Origin: Chloroflexota bacterium
GTDB lineage: Bacteria; Chloroflexota; Anaerolineae; Anaerolineales; Villigracilaceae
Assembly (NCBI GenBank): GCA_013388855.1
Contig: JACAEM010000031.1
Location: forward strand, 186,001 to 250,000
Direction of reading: 5' to 3'
DNA length: 64,000 bases
Part shown: in pieces, positions 49,123-58,364 of the stretch
Position numbering within the stretch: position 1 is the stretch's first letter
Layout: every line of letters starts with the position of its first letter
Program-made: the position numbers and the translations under genes
The notes under the pieces: generated by a model
What the model was told of the DNA's origin: nothing
Databases searched by the model: none
The model's input: only the letters and a program-made list of their open reading frames with translations

Positions 49123-50475
49123 TTACTTTGCAGGAGTTGGCTTGGGATCCATCTTGTCGTAAACGCCAGTCTCCAGCAGGGTCATATCGTTCACGGATTG
49201 TGCCGCGAGCATCTGTGCCTGCCTTGCCAGATTTGTGGATTCAGCCAGAATTTTGAGCGCATACTCAGGGTTGTGGAAACCTGTGCTGTTCTCCGCGGAG
49301 ACAAAGTCCCACATGAATTGCGCCTTGCGATGCAAGTTTCTCGCCTGGTCGAGTAATGCCGCATCAGCGTTTGGGTTGGCGGCGGCAAGTTTTATAGCGT
49401 TGATGGCGTCAATGATGGCGTTCTCGGTGTCGATCTTGATGTTGGCAACCTGTTCCTGGATCAAATTCACCCGTCGGACGACATATTCACTGTCGGTGTG
49501 GCACTGTCCGCAGGCTTGCTCAGGGTTGAGCAACGGGCTATGGACATCGTGTGATGAAAATTTCGCCGCGCCTTCGCTCACGTAGGGCATATGGCAATCC
49601 GAGCAGGAGACACCCGCATTGTAGTGTGTGGAACCAGCGGTGAAAAATTCATATTCGGGATGCTGGGCCTTGAGCATGGGAGTCTTGGCATCAGGATATT
49701 CCCAATCCTTGAATCCAAGTTCTTCATAATACTCAATGATTTGATGAATCTCGGTCCCATTTGCCCAGGGGAAGGTCAGGTATTTTCCGTCGCCCTTGAA
49801 ATAATACTCCACATGACAGTTGGCGCACACAACTGTCCGCATTTCCTGGCGGGTGAAATCTTCCCAATGCTTACCTTGTGCTTCAAGAGCTTCGTCCAAT
49901 GCAGGGTTGGTGACAATTAACCGCATCGTCCCGGCCTCATGACAGTTTGCACAGCCGATCGTATTGTTGATGTTGGGAGTCATCTCGTTGAACGACATTT
50001 TATCGTAGGCTTCCATGCCTATTTCGGTCCACAGCCCCGGATTGTCGGAGGACTTACACGAGTAACAGGTGGCAGGCGTATGCTTGGGGTCTTCATCGTT
50101 GAGATTTAGGCGCTTGGTGGCACGCACATCCTCCAGCGCGTTCATGTGACCACGGTCGTCGTTGTAGTCCTTACTGAATGGATAGCCCCAAAAGAGAATA
50201 ACCTGACGCGGGTCTTTTTCCAGCCACGAGAATTGAGATGAACCGGCGTACGTTGTATCGATGTTATTGGTCTTGGTCTTCTGAAGTGTAGACCATTGAT
50301 TCGGGAAATTCTGTCCCCACAGAGAGGAATCAGGCTCCATGGCCTTGATCTCCACTAATTGCTGAAAGGCGCGTTCCTGGGGCGGCTGATTTTTCATGAA
50401 CACCAGCACGCCGACCAGAACAGCCGACAACAGCACAATGATGCCAGCCAAAATGATGGTTGTGTACTTCTTCAT
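49123..50475 (-). CDS. nrfA: Cytochrome c nitrite reductase, catalytic subunit
   Basis: A 450-residue pentaheme enzyme that reduces nitrite to ammonium with six electrons. It has a membrane-spanning signal anchor (residues 8-27), the Lys-coordinated active-site heme CYSCK (137-141), and four CxxCH motifs at 175-179, 217-221, 291-295 and 322-326. The conserved Arg in GTMRLIV, the Tyr in HVEYYF and the KAQHPE string (Lys269, Gln271, His272; Ca2+ and substrate side) are present. The N-terminal helix is retained, so it may be membrane-attached. NrfH lies directly upstream in the operon. Confidence 0.97.
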   Translation of the reverse strand: MKKYTTIILAGIIVLLSAVLVGVLVFMKNQPPQERAFQQLVEIKAMEPDSSLWGQNFPNQWSTLQKTKTNNIDTTYAGSSQFSWLEKDPRQVILFWGYPFSKDYNDDRGHMNALEDVRATKRLNLNDEDPKHTPATCYSCKSSDNPGLWTEIGMEAYDKMSFNEMTPNINNTIGCANCHEAGTMRLIVTNPALDEALEAQGKHWEDFTRQEMRTVVCANCHVEYYFKGDGKYLTFPWANGTEIHQIIEYYEELGFKDWEYPDAKTPMLKAQHPEYEFFTAGSTHYNAGVSCSDCHMPYVSEGAAKFSSHDVHSPLLNPEQACGQCHTDSEYVVRRVNLIQEQVANIKIDTENAIIDAINAIKLAAANPNADAALLDQARNLHRKAQFMWDFVSAENSTGFHNPEYALKILAESTNLARQAQMLAAQSVNDMTLLETGVYDKMDPKPTPAK

Positions 50476-50499
50476 GGATGCATTTCTCCTTGATAAAAA

Positions 50500-50988
50500 T
50501 TATTTGACGGGATAGAGAGTCGAATCTTGATAGGGAACGCCCGATGCGCCGCGTGCACCATGCGAGACGTTGCGGTGACAATCCCAGCAATAACGACCGA
50601 ACGGTTGTGCCCCCATCACCACGCTCTCAACGGTCTCCTGATGACAACGGATGCAATTCTCCTGAATGATTTCCTTGGTCTTCTCGCTTGCACGAATGGC
50701 GACCGGAATATTTCCGGTCGTAAAGGCATATACATCTTTTGCGCCCTGACGACCCTTTTCAAGGTAATAGGCAACAAAATTTTCGTGGGGCAGGTGACAA
50801 TCCACACATTCGGTCCATTTCTCATGCGGTGCGTGGTACCAATTCTCATATTGCGAGTCCATCACGTGGCAGTTGGCACAGGTCTCCGGTGCACTGCCTC
50901 CGTAAGCGGGTGCATCGGTCACGAATACAAACGCTCCCAAGGCGATGACCGCCGCGGCAATTGCTATAATGAAAGGATTTTTCAGCAT
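50500..50988 (-). CDS. nrfH: Cytochrome c nitrite reductase small subunit, menaquinol-oxidising
   Basis: A 162-residue NapC/NirT-type tetraheme protein. It has one N-terminal membrane helix and heme motifs CANCH (37-41), CVDCH (61-65), CIRCH (112-116) and CWDCH (134-138). It takes electrons from menaquinol and passes them to NrfA. The first motif continues CANCHVM, where the Met is the unusual ligand of heme 1 in NrfH. The gene starts the nrfHA operon, 23 bases before nrfA, and its promoter holds a Crp-type site. menA and menG in the same window fit a menaquinone pool. Confidence 0.96.
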   Translation of the reverse strand: MLKNPFIIAIAAAVIALGAFVFVTDAPAYGGSAPETCANCHVMDSQYENWYHAPHEKWTECVDCHLPHENFVAYYLEKGRQGAKDVYAFTTGNIPVAIRASEKTKEIIQENCIRCHQETVESVVMGAQPFGRYCWDCHRNVSHGARGASGVPYQDSTLYPVK

Positions 50989-51020
50989 TCATTCACCTTT
51001 ATTTATGAGATCAGCTGAAT

Positions 51021-51062
51021 TTTATACCAAGGTTATCTAAATTGTTGTGACTTTAGTCACAA
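51021..51062 (-). promoter_or_regulatory. nrfHA promoter with Crp-type activator site near -40
   Basis: TTGTGACTTTAGTCACAA (51045-51062) is a palindrome with perfect 8-bp arms, of the TGTGA-N6-TCACA type. On the minus strand it is followed by an extended -10, TGG then TATAAA (plus 51021-51026). Counting a start about seven bases further, the site is centred near -40, the class II activator position. The 26-base leader then holds AAGGTGA before the nrfH ATG (50988). Confidence 0.75.
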
Positions 51063-51202
51063 ACGGCCTGAAATAATTAAGAATAGGATAAATTTACTCC
51101 AATTCGGGCTGGTAAAAAAGTGACGATTGTCATTTCTGGAAAAGACCCTCTTCTCTCAAACCTGCCCCCGTTATAGACATATTGTCTCCCCGGCTCATAC
51201 TG

Positions 51203-52366
51203 CTATTTTGACGCGTACAATCGTCCCTTCCATGTCACCCCTTTGCGCGTCAGCACCCTCCATGCGGAGGTAAACATCATCGCCCCGAACACCGCTGCCC
51301 CCAGCGGAGTGGTTACCGCATACCACCGGGAGATTTCCATTTTTGCCGCGGTCCTGGCACGCGCATAGATCAAGTATACCCATACCAGCAGCGATTCAAT
51401 GATGGTCCCGGCAGCCATCCACCCGCCTCCGGTCCGGTACCAGATGAGTCCCAGGAGGGGCCAGACAGGGAGGAACAGCGATGCCATTATCGCCAGAAAT
51501 GCGCCAAACACCCCCAGCGCCAGCAACGATGGCTGATCACGTAGTCCGAGGTAGATATTCTTTGTCCAGCCTTCCCACATCTCGGGCAGGGATGTGTACA
51601 TGCGCGTACGTACGATTTTCATTCCATCCGCCACTACCAGACGATACCCCTTCCATTTCACCTGTTCCGAAATTGCCTTGTCTTCCACAATGCTGTCTTG
51701 AACACTTGCATGCCCGCCAATTGCATCGTAGACCGAACGTTTGATGAGGATGAACTGCCCGTTGGCGATGGCATCCTTCCGTTTCGGGTCGTTGACTTTA
51801 CGCGGTGAGAACCCAACCGATAACGCGGTCATCACCAGCGGCATGACGATCTTTTCCCAGAAGGAGCCAAGCACTTGGAAGGTCATAATGGTGAACATGT
51901 CCGCGTTGGTCTCCATCGCTTTGGCGTAGCACGAAGAGAGTGTTGCGGGGGAGAGGAACGTATCCGCATCGACAAAACAAAGCCATTCGCCGCGTGCATT
52001 GGCTGAGGCTTGGAACAAGGCATGAGGTTTGCCTGCCCAGCCCGCGGGTAGGTCTGAGCCGCCGATGGGACGGAGACGTGAATCCGTCAAAGCAATATTC
52101 TTCAGGATGAGGGGAGTCGAATCTGTCGAACGGTCATCCAGAACGATCACTTCTACGTTGGGGTAATCCTGTCCCAGTGCCGCCTCCACGCAGGCGCGGA
52201 TATTGCGCTCCTCGTTGCGCGCAGGAATGCAGATCGATATCAACGGTGGATTTTGCGGAGGAGGAGACGGCTCAACGACAACATCGAGATGATACTGGTC
52301 GTGCAGCCAGTAAATGACGAAGATACCGCCGATGAACAGCGCGGTTGAAATAATAAAGCAGGCCAT
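51203..52366 (-). CDS. Family 2 glycosyltransferase, membrane-bound
   Basis: The 387-residue protein has an N-terminal membrane segment and a GT-A domain: ISICIPARNEERNI, VIVLDDRSTD, FVDADTFLS (DxD), and VEDKAISEQVKWKGYR (ED and QxxRW-like). Two to three C-terminal membrane segments follow (ALGVFGAFLAIMASLFLPVWPLLGL; MAAGTIIESLLVWVYLIYA). This matches CrtQ/HpnB-like transferases that act on carotenoid or hopanoid-type lipids, but the acceptor is not clear. It starts only three bases after the SbcC-like gene. Confidence 0.85.
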   Translation of the reverse strand: MACFIISTALFIGGIFVIYWLHDQYHLDVVVEPSPPPQNPPLISICIPARNEERNIRACVEAALGQDYPNVEVIVLDDRSTDSTPLILKNIALTDSRLRPIGGSDLPAGWAGKPHALFQASANARGEWLCFVDADTFLSPATLSSCYAKAMETNADMFTIMTFQVLGSFWEKIVMPLVMTALSVGFSPRKVNDPKRKDAIANGQFILIKRSVYDAIGGHASVQDSIVEDKAISEQVKWKGYRLVVADGMKIVRTRMYTSLPEMWEGWTKNIYLGLRDQPSLLALGVFGAFLAIMASLFLPVWPLLGLIWYRTGGGWMAAGTIIESLLVWVYLIYARARTAAKMEISRWYAVTTPLGAAVFGAMMFTSAWRVLTRKGVTWKGRLYASK

Positions 52367-52369
52367 GAA

Positions 52370-54931
52370 TCAGAGGACGTGCAGAATGGAACCGCGCTCG
52401 GTCTTTTCGACTTCGATGCGATTGGGAAAGGCATCCTTGAGTTCGTCGAGATGAGTGATGACGAGTATTTTGGCGAAATCGTTTTTCACGAGATTGATGG
52501 CTTCGATAAGACGCTGTCGCCCCTGTACATCCTGTGAACCGAAACCCTCATCGATGACCAGCGTTTGCAGGCGCGCGCCTTTGCGCTGCGCCAGGATTTC
52601 GGAAAGCGCCAGCCGGATCGCAAAGTTGACACGGAAGGCTTCACCGCCCGAATACATTTCGTAATCGCGTATGCCTGCCGCATCGCTGATTTGGATGTCG
52701 AGCGTTTCCTTGAGATCCTCACGCCGTTTATCTTTGTATTCCGCCTGGGTCACGAAGCGGATGGACATTTGCCCGTCGCTCAGGCGGTCGAGCAATTCAT
52801 TGGCTTTGGTCTCGATTTGTGGAAGCGCCTGTTCGATGAGTAATGCCGGGACGCCGTCCTTGCCGAAGGCGCGCTCGAGCGTCTTGTGCTGAACGATCCG
52901 CTTTTGTAATAGTTCGCGTTCCTTCTCAAAATCCACTTTGCGGGCGCGCTGGATTCGGAGAACATCCACCCGCTGTCTTGCGCCGCCCAATTCACTGCGT
53001 GTTTTGTTCTCCTCCTCTCGAAGTTTGAACAATTCGCGTTCCGCCGCGTCGAGATTGGGCGCTTGTGACTCTGCTTCCTTCAAAGCCAGAAGCGCTGCGT
53101 CGTATTCTTTTTTCTGTTCTTCAAATTCTTCTTGTCTCTTTCTTCTTTCCTCTTCGATGCTTTCAATTTCGGCTTCGATCTGCCTGCTCACTTCCCTGGC
53201 AGATTTCAAATTGCTATGTTCTTCCTCCACGCTTCGCAGTTCGCCTTCTTTTTTGCGAGCATTATCGTGTGCCGCCGCGTCGTAGCCGAGTCTGGCGAGT
53301 TCCTTGTCGAGTTTGGCGAGCTGCTTTTGTTCCTCAACCGCGTACTTGCCGTTTTCCAGCAATTTTTCCACTTCCTTCAATCGTTTCCTGCCGGTTGTTT
53401 CCCATGCTTTGATGCGCGATTGCAAGGAGTCCAACCGTTCCTTGAGTTGCGAGACCTCGCTCGTGTAGCGGACGCGTTCGTTTTCAGCGGAGGCAAGTTT
53501 TGCAATCTGCGCTTCGGAATCGGCAATTTGATTTAAGATTTCAGCGGACTCTTTTTGATTGGCGCGATACCGGTCGCCTTTTTGTCTGCCTTCCTCTTCC
53601 AACTGCCTGAGCGTGGACTGGCGGTGTTCCGCGCTCAATTCCTGCCCGCACAGGGGACAGGTCGCACCGTCGGCGGATTGAAGCGCCTCGATTCGCTTTT
53701 TGAGTTGGTTCATCTCTGATTTAAGGGTCTCATTCTCCACCTTGAGCGCGGCTTGACGTTCGCGCTTGGCGTTGCGTTCAGTTTCAAGCGCGGTGCGGTG
53801 AGATATTTTGTCTTCTGTTGCGTGTAGTAAATTGGCAGCGTTTTCGATCTCGACGCTCAAGCTGTCAACCATTGAAGACTGATTGCCAATCCCTTCCTCT
53901 TCAGTCAGTAATGTTCGTTTTTCTTCTTCCAAGCGAGCCTTCTCGGCGGCGATCTTCTCCAACAGGGGAGCGCGGTCCTTTTCATGTTCGTGGAATTGTG
54001 AGGCAATTTTGTTCCACTCCTCCAATTCTTTGCGCGTCTTTTGCCACGCCTTGTACGCGGATTCGATCTCCGTGGCGCGGTTAACGAGATCGGCGTAGGA
54101 GGCGCGATCCGCTTCTTTGGCGGCGAGACGACTTTCCAGCGACACAAGAGCCGAGCGGGTGCGTTCGAGTCCGGCTTGGAGCGTTGCGGTCAATTTGCGC
54201 TGTTCGTTCAACAAGGCGGCATTCTTCTTGATATTTTCCAGAACAGATTCCTGCGCGGCGCGTGTGGAAGCCAATTGATGGAGAGCGGCTTCGAGTTCCG
54301 CCAGACGCGCTTTGCGCGTTTCTTCTTCTGCAAGTTCTGCGTCGATCTCCGCGATGCGCCCGTCGATCTCATCCACGTCGTGTTCGATGGCTTTGCGCTT
54401 TTCGGCGGTGCGGTTTTTGTATTCCTCCCATACCTCCAGCCCGAGGATGTTGCTCAGGACTTCCTTGCGTTTTCCGGCGTTCTGTTGCGTGAACTGATCT
54501 GCCTTGCCTTGGAGAAAGAAGGATGCATTGACGAAAGTCTCGTAATCGAGCCGCAGGGTCTGTTCGATGCGCGCCTGTGTATCGCGCGTGGTCTTTTCGG
54601 TAAGCGGACGCCACGCCTTCTCGCCTTTGACCTGAAATTCGAGCACCGTACTTTTGTTGCGCGGCAGAGTACGCTGGACTCGATAGGTATTGCCCTCGTA
54701 CTCAAAAGTCAATGCCACTTCTGCGGCTTTGACATCGGGATGGATGTTGATGACCTCGCTGCTTTTACCGCGCGCCTCCCCGAACAACGCCCATGTGATG
54801 GCATCGAGCAGGGATGATTTACCCGCGCCATTATGCCCGGAAATGCAGGCGAGATCGAACGCGTCGAAATCGAGTTCGACCGTGTCGCGATAGGACAAAA
54901 AGCCCGAGATGCGCAGATGAAGGGGAATCAT
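52370..54931 (-). CDS. SbcC/Rad50-like SMC ATPase
   Basis: The 853-residue protein has Walker A in ISGHNGAGKSS (residues 31-40), long coiled coils on both sides of a zinc hook CPLCGQE (about residue 423), signature YSGGEAFRVNFAIRLALSEI and Walker B LVIDEGFGSQD. The family works with an SbcD/Mre11 nuclease to process DNA ends and hairpins. No sbcD gene is adjacent: the genes on either side are a glycosyltransferase and a mucin-like protein. Its partner must lie elsewhere or may differ. The start at 54931 is at the left end of a divergent pair. Confidence 0.92.
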   Translation of the reverse strand: MIPLHLRISGFLSYRDTVELDFDAFDLACISGHNGAGKSSLLDAITWALFGEARGKSSEVINIHPDVKAAEVALTFEYEGNTYRVQRTLPRNKSTVLEFQVKGEKAWRPLTEKTTRDTQARIEQTLRLDYETFVNASFFLQGKADQFTQQNAGKRKEVLSNILGLEVWEEYKNRTAEKRKAIEHDVDEIDGRIAEIDAELAEEETRKARLAELEAALHQLASTRAAQESVLENIKKNAALLNEQRKLTATLQAGLERTRSALVSLESRLAAKEADRASYADLVNRATEIESAYKAWQKTRKELEEWNKIASQFHEHEKDRAPLLEKIAAEKARLEEEKRTLLTEEEGIGNQSSMVDSLSVEIENAANLLHATEDKISHRTALETERNAKRERQAALKVENETLKSEMNQLKKRIEALQSADGATCPLCGQELSAEHRQSTLRQLEEEGRQKGDRYRANQKESAEILNQIADSEAQIAKLASAENERVRYTSEVSQLKERLDSLQSRIKAWETTGRKRLKEVEKLLENGKYAVEEQKQLAKLDKELARLGYDAAAHDNARKKEGELRSVEEEHSNLKSAREVSRQIEAEIESIEEERRKRQEEFEEQKKEYDAALLALKEAESQAPNLDAAERELFKLREEENKTRSELGGARQRVDVLRIQRARKVDFEKERELLQKRIVQHKTLERAFGKDGVPALLIEQALPQIETKANELLDRLSDGQMSIRFVTQAEYKDKRREDLKETLDIQISDAAGIRDYEMYSGGEAFRVNFAIRLALSEILAQRKGARLQTLVIDEGFGSQDVQGRQRLIEAINLVKNDFAKILVITHLDELKDAFPNRIEVEKTERGSILHVL

Positions 54932-54962
54932 TCTATGGCGTACCCTGTATATGATGATGGAT

Positions 54963-54968
54963 TATAAT
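54963..54968 (+). promoter_or_regulatory. -10 box nine bases before the mucin-like gene
   Basis: TATAAT (54963-54968) is followed by CGAACCATC and then ATG 54978. No ribosome-binding site is seen. The position predicts a very short or absent leader. Confidence 0.5.
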
Positions 54969-54977
54969 CGAACCATC

Positions 54978-55457
54978 ATGGCTGAATCTTCCGATGTACG
55001 CGCCCGACGCCGCCTCACTTTGATTATCATCACACTTGCAACGATTCCCTGCTATTGCATCGGCTGGATCGCGATGGTGCTTGCGCCCGACCCGGCTGAA
55101 CTTACCCCGACTGCAACGCTGACCTTGACGGTGACATCCGGTCCCACGGCGACCGGAACGCTTCAGATCCCAACCCTGAGCCTGACTCCGTTAATTGTTA
55201 CCGGGACCATCACCAATACGCCCACCCTTACCCCGACATCGACCCTTACACCGACCCCCACGTTGTCCCATACGCCATTCCAGCCTGCGACGAACACATT
55301 TACGCCCACCCTCACCTCATCCATGACGCCGTCAATCACGCCCACTTCGACGTGGACATCCTCTCCCACCAATTCGCCCACGTTCACTCCGTCGATAACA
55401 CTTACACCATCTTCTACCTCCAATACCCCCACTCCGTCCATTACACCCTTCCCATAA
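54978..55457 (+). CDS. Thr/Pro-rich mucin-like membrane-anchored protein
   Basis: The 159-residue protein has an N-terminal membrane segment (LTLIIITLATIPCYCIGWIAMVL) and then about 120 residues of Thr, Pro, Ser and Leu in loose repeats such as TPTLTPTSTLTPTPT. This would form an extended, possibly glycosylated stalk outside the cell, with no folded end domain. I prefer ATG 54978 because a -10 box lies nine bases upstream; ATG 54951 is an alternative. It ends one base before the first M42 peptidase gene. Confidence 0.7.
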   Translation: MAESSDVRARRRLTLIIITLATIPCYCIGWIAMVLAPDPAELTPTATLTLTVTSGPTATGTLQIPTLSLTPLIVTGTITNTPTLTPTSTLTPTPTLSHTPFQPATNTFTPTLTSSMTPSITPTSTWTSSPTNSPTFTPSITLTPSSTSNTPTPSITPFP

Positions 55458-55458
55458 A

Positions 55459-56520
55459 ATGGCAGATATTCTCCCCTTCCTGAAATCAATGCTGTCAGTT
55501 TCGGGTCTTTCAGGTTATGAAGCTCCCATTGCCAGGGTCATCAAAGAGAAATGGGACACACTGGTCGATGAAACGAGCATGAGCCGCGTGGGCTCCCTGC
55601 ATGGACTTAAGAAAGGTTCCGGCAAATCGCCGCGCCCTTCTATCATGATCGCCACCCACATGGATGCCATCGGCATGATGGTTTCGAAGATCACGGATGG
55701 CTTTCTGCATATCACGAATGTCGGCAGTATCGACGTACGCGTCCTGCCCGGCGCACAGGTGACAGTCCATGCAAGCAGCGGCGAGGAACTGCCCGGCGTG
55801 ATCGTCATGCCGCCTGCGAGATTGCTGCCCGAGGAGGCCGGGAACGGCGTGCTGGAAATCCGGTATTTGCTGGTGGATACGGGATTGTTGCCACGCGATG
55901 TGGAGAAAAAAGTTAAAGTCGGAGATTTGGTTTCGTTTGCAAACGAACCGCTCGAATTAGCTGGCGAGATTATCTCCGGGCATACACTCGATAACCGCGG
56001 CTCTGTTGCGGCGTTGACGGTATGTCTGGAGGAATTACAGAACAAATCCCATGTATGGGATGTGTGGGCAGTGGCCACCGTACAGGAGGAGACGAGCTAC
56101 CTCGGCGCATATACTTCGGCATTTGCGCTTCGTCCGCAGATCGCCATCGCCGTGGATGGGACATTCGCGAAAGGTCCGGGCGCGAACGGTTGGCAGACCT
56201 TCCCGATGGGGAAAGGCGTTGGCCTGTGCCTCGGCCCGAACATGCATCCTTTTCTCCATGCCAAACTCAAGGAACTGGCGGACAAGCTTGAGATTCCCTG
56301 GTTTTTGGATGTGACGCCTGCCCACTCGTATACAGACGCCTATCCCATGCAGACCACTGCCGAGGGGATTCCCACTGCACTGATCGAATATCCTCTTCGC
56401 TACATGCATACGCCGGTGGAGGCAGTGGCAGTCAAAGATATTCAACGTGTGGGGCGCCTGCTGGCTGAATTCATTGCTTCCCTTGAAGCGGACTTTGTCG
56501 AATCGATCGTTTGGGAATAG
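55459..56520 (+). CDS. M42-family aminopeptidase (first of three)
   Basis: A 353-residue M42 glutamyl/leucyl-type aminopeptidase that removes N-terminal residues from peptides in the cytoplasm. Metal-site texts are MIATHMDAIGMMV (His, Asp), GHTLDNRGSVAAL, ATVQEETSYLGA (general-base Glu pair), IAVDGTFAKG (Asp) and YMHTPVEA (His). The family forms large tetrahedral dodecamers. It follows the mucin-like gene by one base and is the first of three M42 genes with an S51 peptidase between the second and third. Unlike the others it has a lid part TPAHSYTDAYPMQTTAEGIP. Confidence 0.92.
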   Translation: MADILPFLKSMLSVSGLSGYEAPIARVIKEKWDTLVDETSMSRVGSLHGLKKGSGKSPRPSIMIATHMDAIGMMVSKITDGFLHITNVGSIDVRVLPGAQVTVHASSGEELPGVIVMPPARLLPEEAGNGVLEIRYLLVDTGLLPRDVEKKVKVGDLVSFANEPLELAGEIISGHTLDNRGSVAALTVCLEELQNKSHVWDVWAVATVQEETSYLGAYTSAFALRPQIAIAVDGTFAKGPGANGWQTFPMGKGVGLCLGPNMHPFLHAKLKELADKLEIPWFLDVTPAHSYTDAYPMQTTAEGIPTALIEYPLRYMHTPVEAVAVKDIQRVGRLLAEFIASLEADFVESIVWE

Positions 56521-56525
56521 CCACC

Positions 56526-57575
56526 ATGCCCGCCTTTGGAAATGCTCAACTCAGATTGCTTGAAAAGCTGACGAATGTCATTGCGGTCTCTGGCGATGAG
56601 GCGGAAGTCCGCAAGATCGTTCTCGAGGAGATCAAGCCCCATGTAGACGATGTCCGGGTGGACGCGTTGGGGAATGTGCTGGCGATCCGCTCCGGGCGGG
56701 GAAGGAACCGCACGCGCGTCATGGTGGATGCGCACATGGATGAGGTCGGCTTTATGATCGTAGCCGATGACGGTGAGGGCATCTATCGCTTTGAAACAGT
56801 GGGTGGCATGGATGTCCGCCATCTGGTTGGAAAGCAGGTATTTGTTGGCAGGGAGTACACGCCGGGTGTGATCGGTGGGAAACCCGTCCACCTGATGGAC
56901 AGCGAAGAACGCACCCGCAAGGTCCCCCCGGAAAGCCTGCGAATCGACCTGGGTCTGGGGGGCAAGGCAAAGGTCGGCGACCGCGCCGGGTTTGCGACCA
57001 AATTCCGCCGCGTCGGTCCATCCATCCTGGCGAAATCGATTGATGACCGTATCGGAATTGCCATATTGATCGAATTGGTCAAACATTCGCCGCCGAATAT
57101 CGACCTATGTGCGGCATTCACCGTGCAGGAGGAGATCGGTCTGCGCGGCGCGAAAGTGGCGGCGCAACATTTCGACCCGGATATGGCAATCGCTGTGGAT
57201 TCGACTCCCGCCAACGACCTGCCCGCGTTTGACGGCAGCGAGAACGTGAATTACAACACGAAGCTGGGATTGGGTCCCGCCATCTACATTGCGGACGGTT
57301 CGACCCTTCACGACCCGCGGCTGGTTCGCTTTCTCAGGGAGGTGGGCGATGCTGAAAAGATTCCCTATCAATTCCGCCAACCGGGCGGTGGAGGTACGAA
57401 CTCGGGCGCGATCCAAAGAGCCCTGGCTGGGATCCCCTCTGTATCGGTCTCCGTCCCGCATCGTTACACTCATTCACCGGTCAGTGTCGCCCGCGTGGAC
57501 GATTGGAAGAATACCCTTGCCCTGCTCCATGCCGCGCTGAAGAAAATCACACCATCTTTGCTCGCTGCCCGGTAA
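56526..57575 (+). CDS. M42-family aminopeptidase (second of three)
   Basis: The 349-residue enzyme has MVDAHMDEVGFMI (His, Asp), SIDDRIGIAILIEL, FTVQEEIGLRGAKVAAQ (Glu pair), IAVDSTPAND (Asp) and HRYTHSPVSV (His). It is closer to the third copy (58365) than to the first. It begins five bases after the stop of the first copy. The lid text GGGGTNSGAIQRALAGIPS is of normal type. The three copies may differ in residue preference. Confidence 0.92.
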   Translation: MPAFGNAQLRLLEKLTNVIAVSGDEAEVRKIVLEEIKPHVDDVRVDALGNVLAIRSGRGRNRTRVMVDAHMDEVGFMIVADDGEGIYRFETVGGMDVRHLVGKQVFVGREYTPGVIGGKPVHLMDSEERTRKVPPESLRIDLGLGGKAKVGDRAGFATKFRRVGPSILAKSIDDRIGIAILIELVKHSPPNIDLCAAFTVQEEIGLRGAKVAAQHFDPDMAIAVDSTPANDLPAFDGSENVNYNTKLGLGPAIYIADGSTLHDPRLVRFLREVGDAEKIPYQFRQPGGGGTNSGAIQRALAGIPSVSVSVPHRYTHSPVSVARVDDWKNTLALLHAALKKITPSLLAAR

Positions 57576-57605
57576 ATTCTTGCCTGCTCACTTTATAGGT
57601 GTTGA

Positions 57606-58316
57606 ATGAACGGATTAATTGCTCTTGTCGGCTCTGGCGAATATCTGCCCGTGATGGAAGATGTGGACCGCCACCTGCTTGCCAGCCTGAATCTGAATGG
57701 ACAGAGACCCCGCGTTGTTTGTCTTCCGACCGCGGCTGGGCAGGAAGGCGATGAAAGCGTCAATCGCTGGTCGCGTATGGGCGTGGAACATTTCCAAAAA
57801 CTTGGCGCGGAGGTGACTGCACTCCGCATCATCAATAAGGAGACTGCGAACGACCCTCAGCACGAGTCTATGCTGGAGCGTGCAGACCTCATCTACTTCT
57901 CCGGTGGCAATCCGCAATACCTGCACGATACCTTGCAAGGGTCACTGGCATGGACCGCCTTGCAGAAGGCGTGGAGCCGGGGCGCGGTGTATGCGGGCTG
58001 CTCGGCGGGCGCGATGATACTGGCGAAACGCATCCCGAGTTTTCGTCTGTTTGGAACAGTGGATGGCTTCGGCATTGTGCCTGCGCAGTACATCATGCCG
58101 CATTTTGATGCCATTCCAGCCATGTTCAAGCCGCTCATCTCGGTGTTGAAGTCGCGGCTCAAAAAAGGCGAGCGCATGATCGGCATAGACGAAGATACCG
58201 CCCTCGTGGGACGCCTCGGCGGCGGATGGAAAGTCATGGGCAAAAGCAGAGTGCATGTCTTTACGCACAATGGAAACCAAACCTACGAAAACGGACAACC
58301 CGTCCCGCTGGATTGA
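57606..58316 (+). CDS. S51-like/cyanophycinase-type peptidase (class I glutamine amidotransferase-like fold)
   Basis: A 236-residue protein with the nucleophile elbow GCSAGAM (Ser133), VCLPTAAGQEGDES, LIYFSGGNPQYL (oxyanion region), and GIDEDTALV, which fits peptidase S51 and cyanophycinase-like proteins. Known relatives are alpha-aspartyl dipeptidase PepE and cyanophycinases that cut Asp-containing peptides. No signal peptide is present. It lies between the second and third M42 genes and so is probably part of a cytoplasmic peptide-breakdown unit. Confidence 0.85.
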   Translation: MNGLIALVGSGEYLPVMEDVDRHLLASLNLNGQRPRVVCLPTAAGQEGDESVNRWSRMGVEHFQKLGAEVTALRIINKETANDPQHESMLERADLIYFSGGNPQYLHDTLQGSLAWTALQKAWSRGAVYAGCSAGAMILAKRIPSFRLFGTVDGFGIVPAQYIMPHFDAIPAMFKPLISVLKSRLKKGERMIGIDEDTALVGRLGGGWKVMGKSRVHVFTHNGNQTYENGQPVPLD

Positions 58317-58364
58317 ACACTGAGTGACACAACCATTCAACTAATTGACCAGGAACCTACACTG

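Noticed and set aside
55100-55457. CRISPR-like or other direct repeats in DNA
   Set aside because: The repetition comes from Thr-Pro codons in one open frame; unit lengths vary and there are no spacers.
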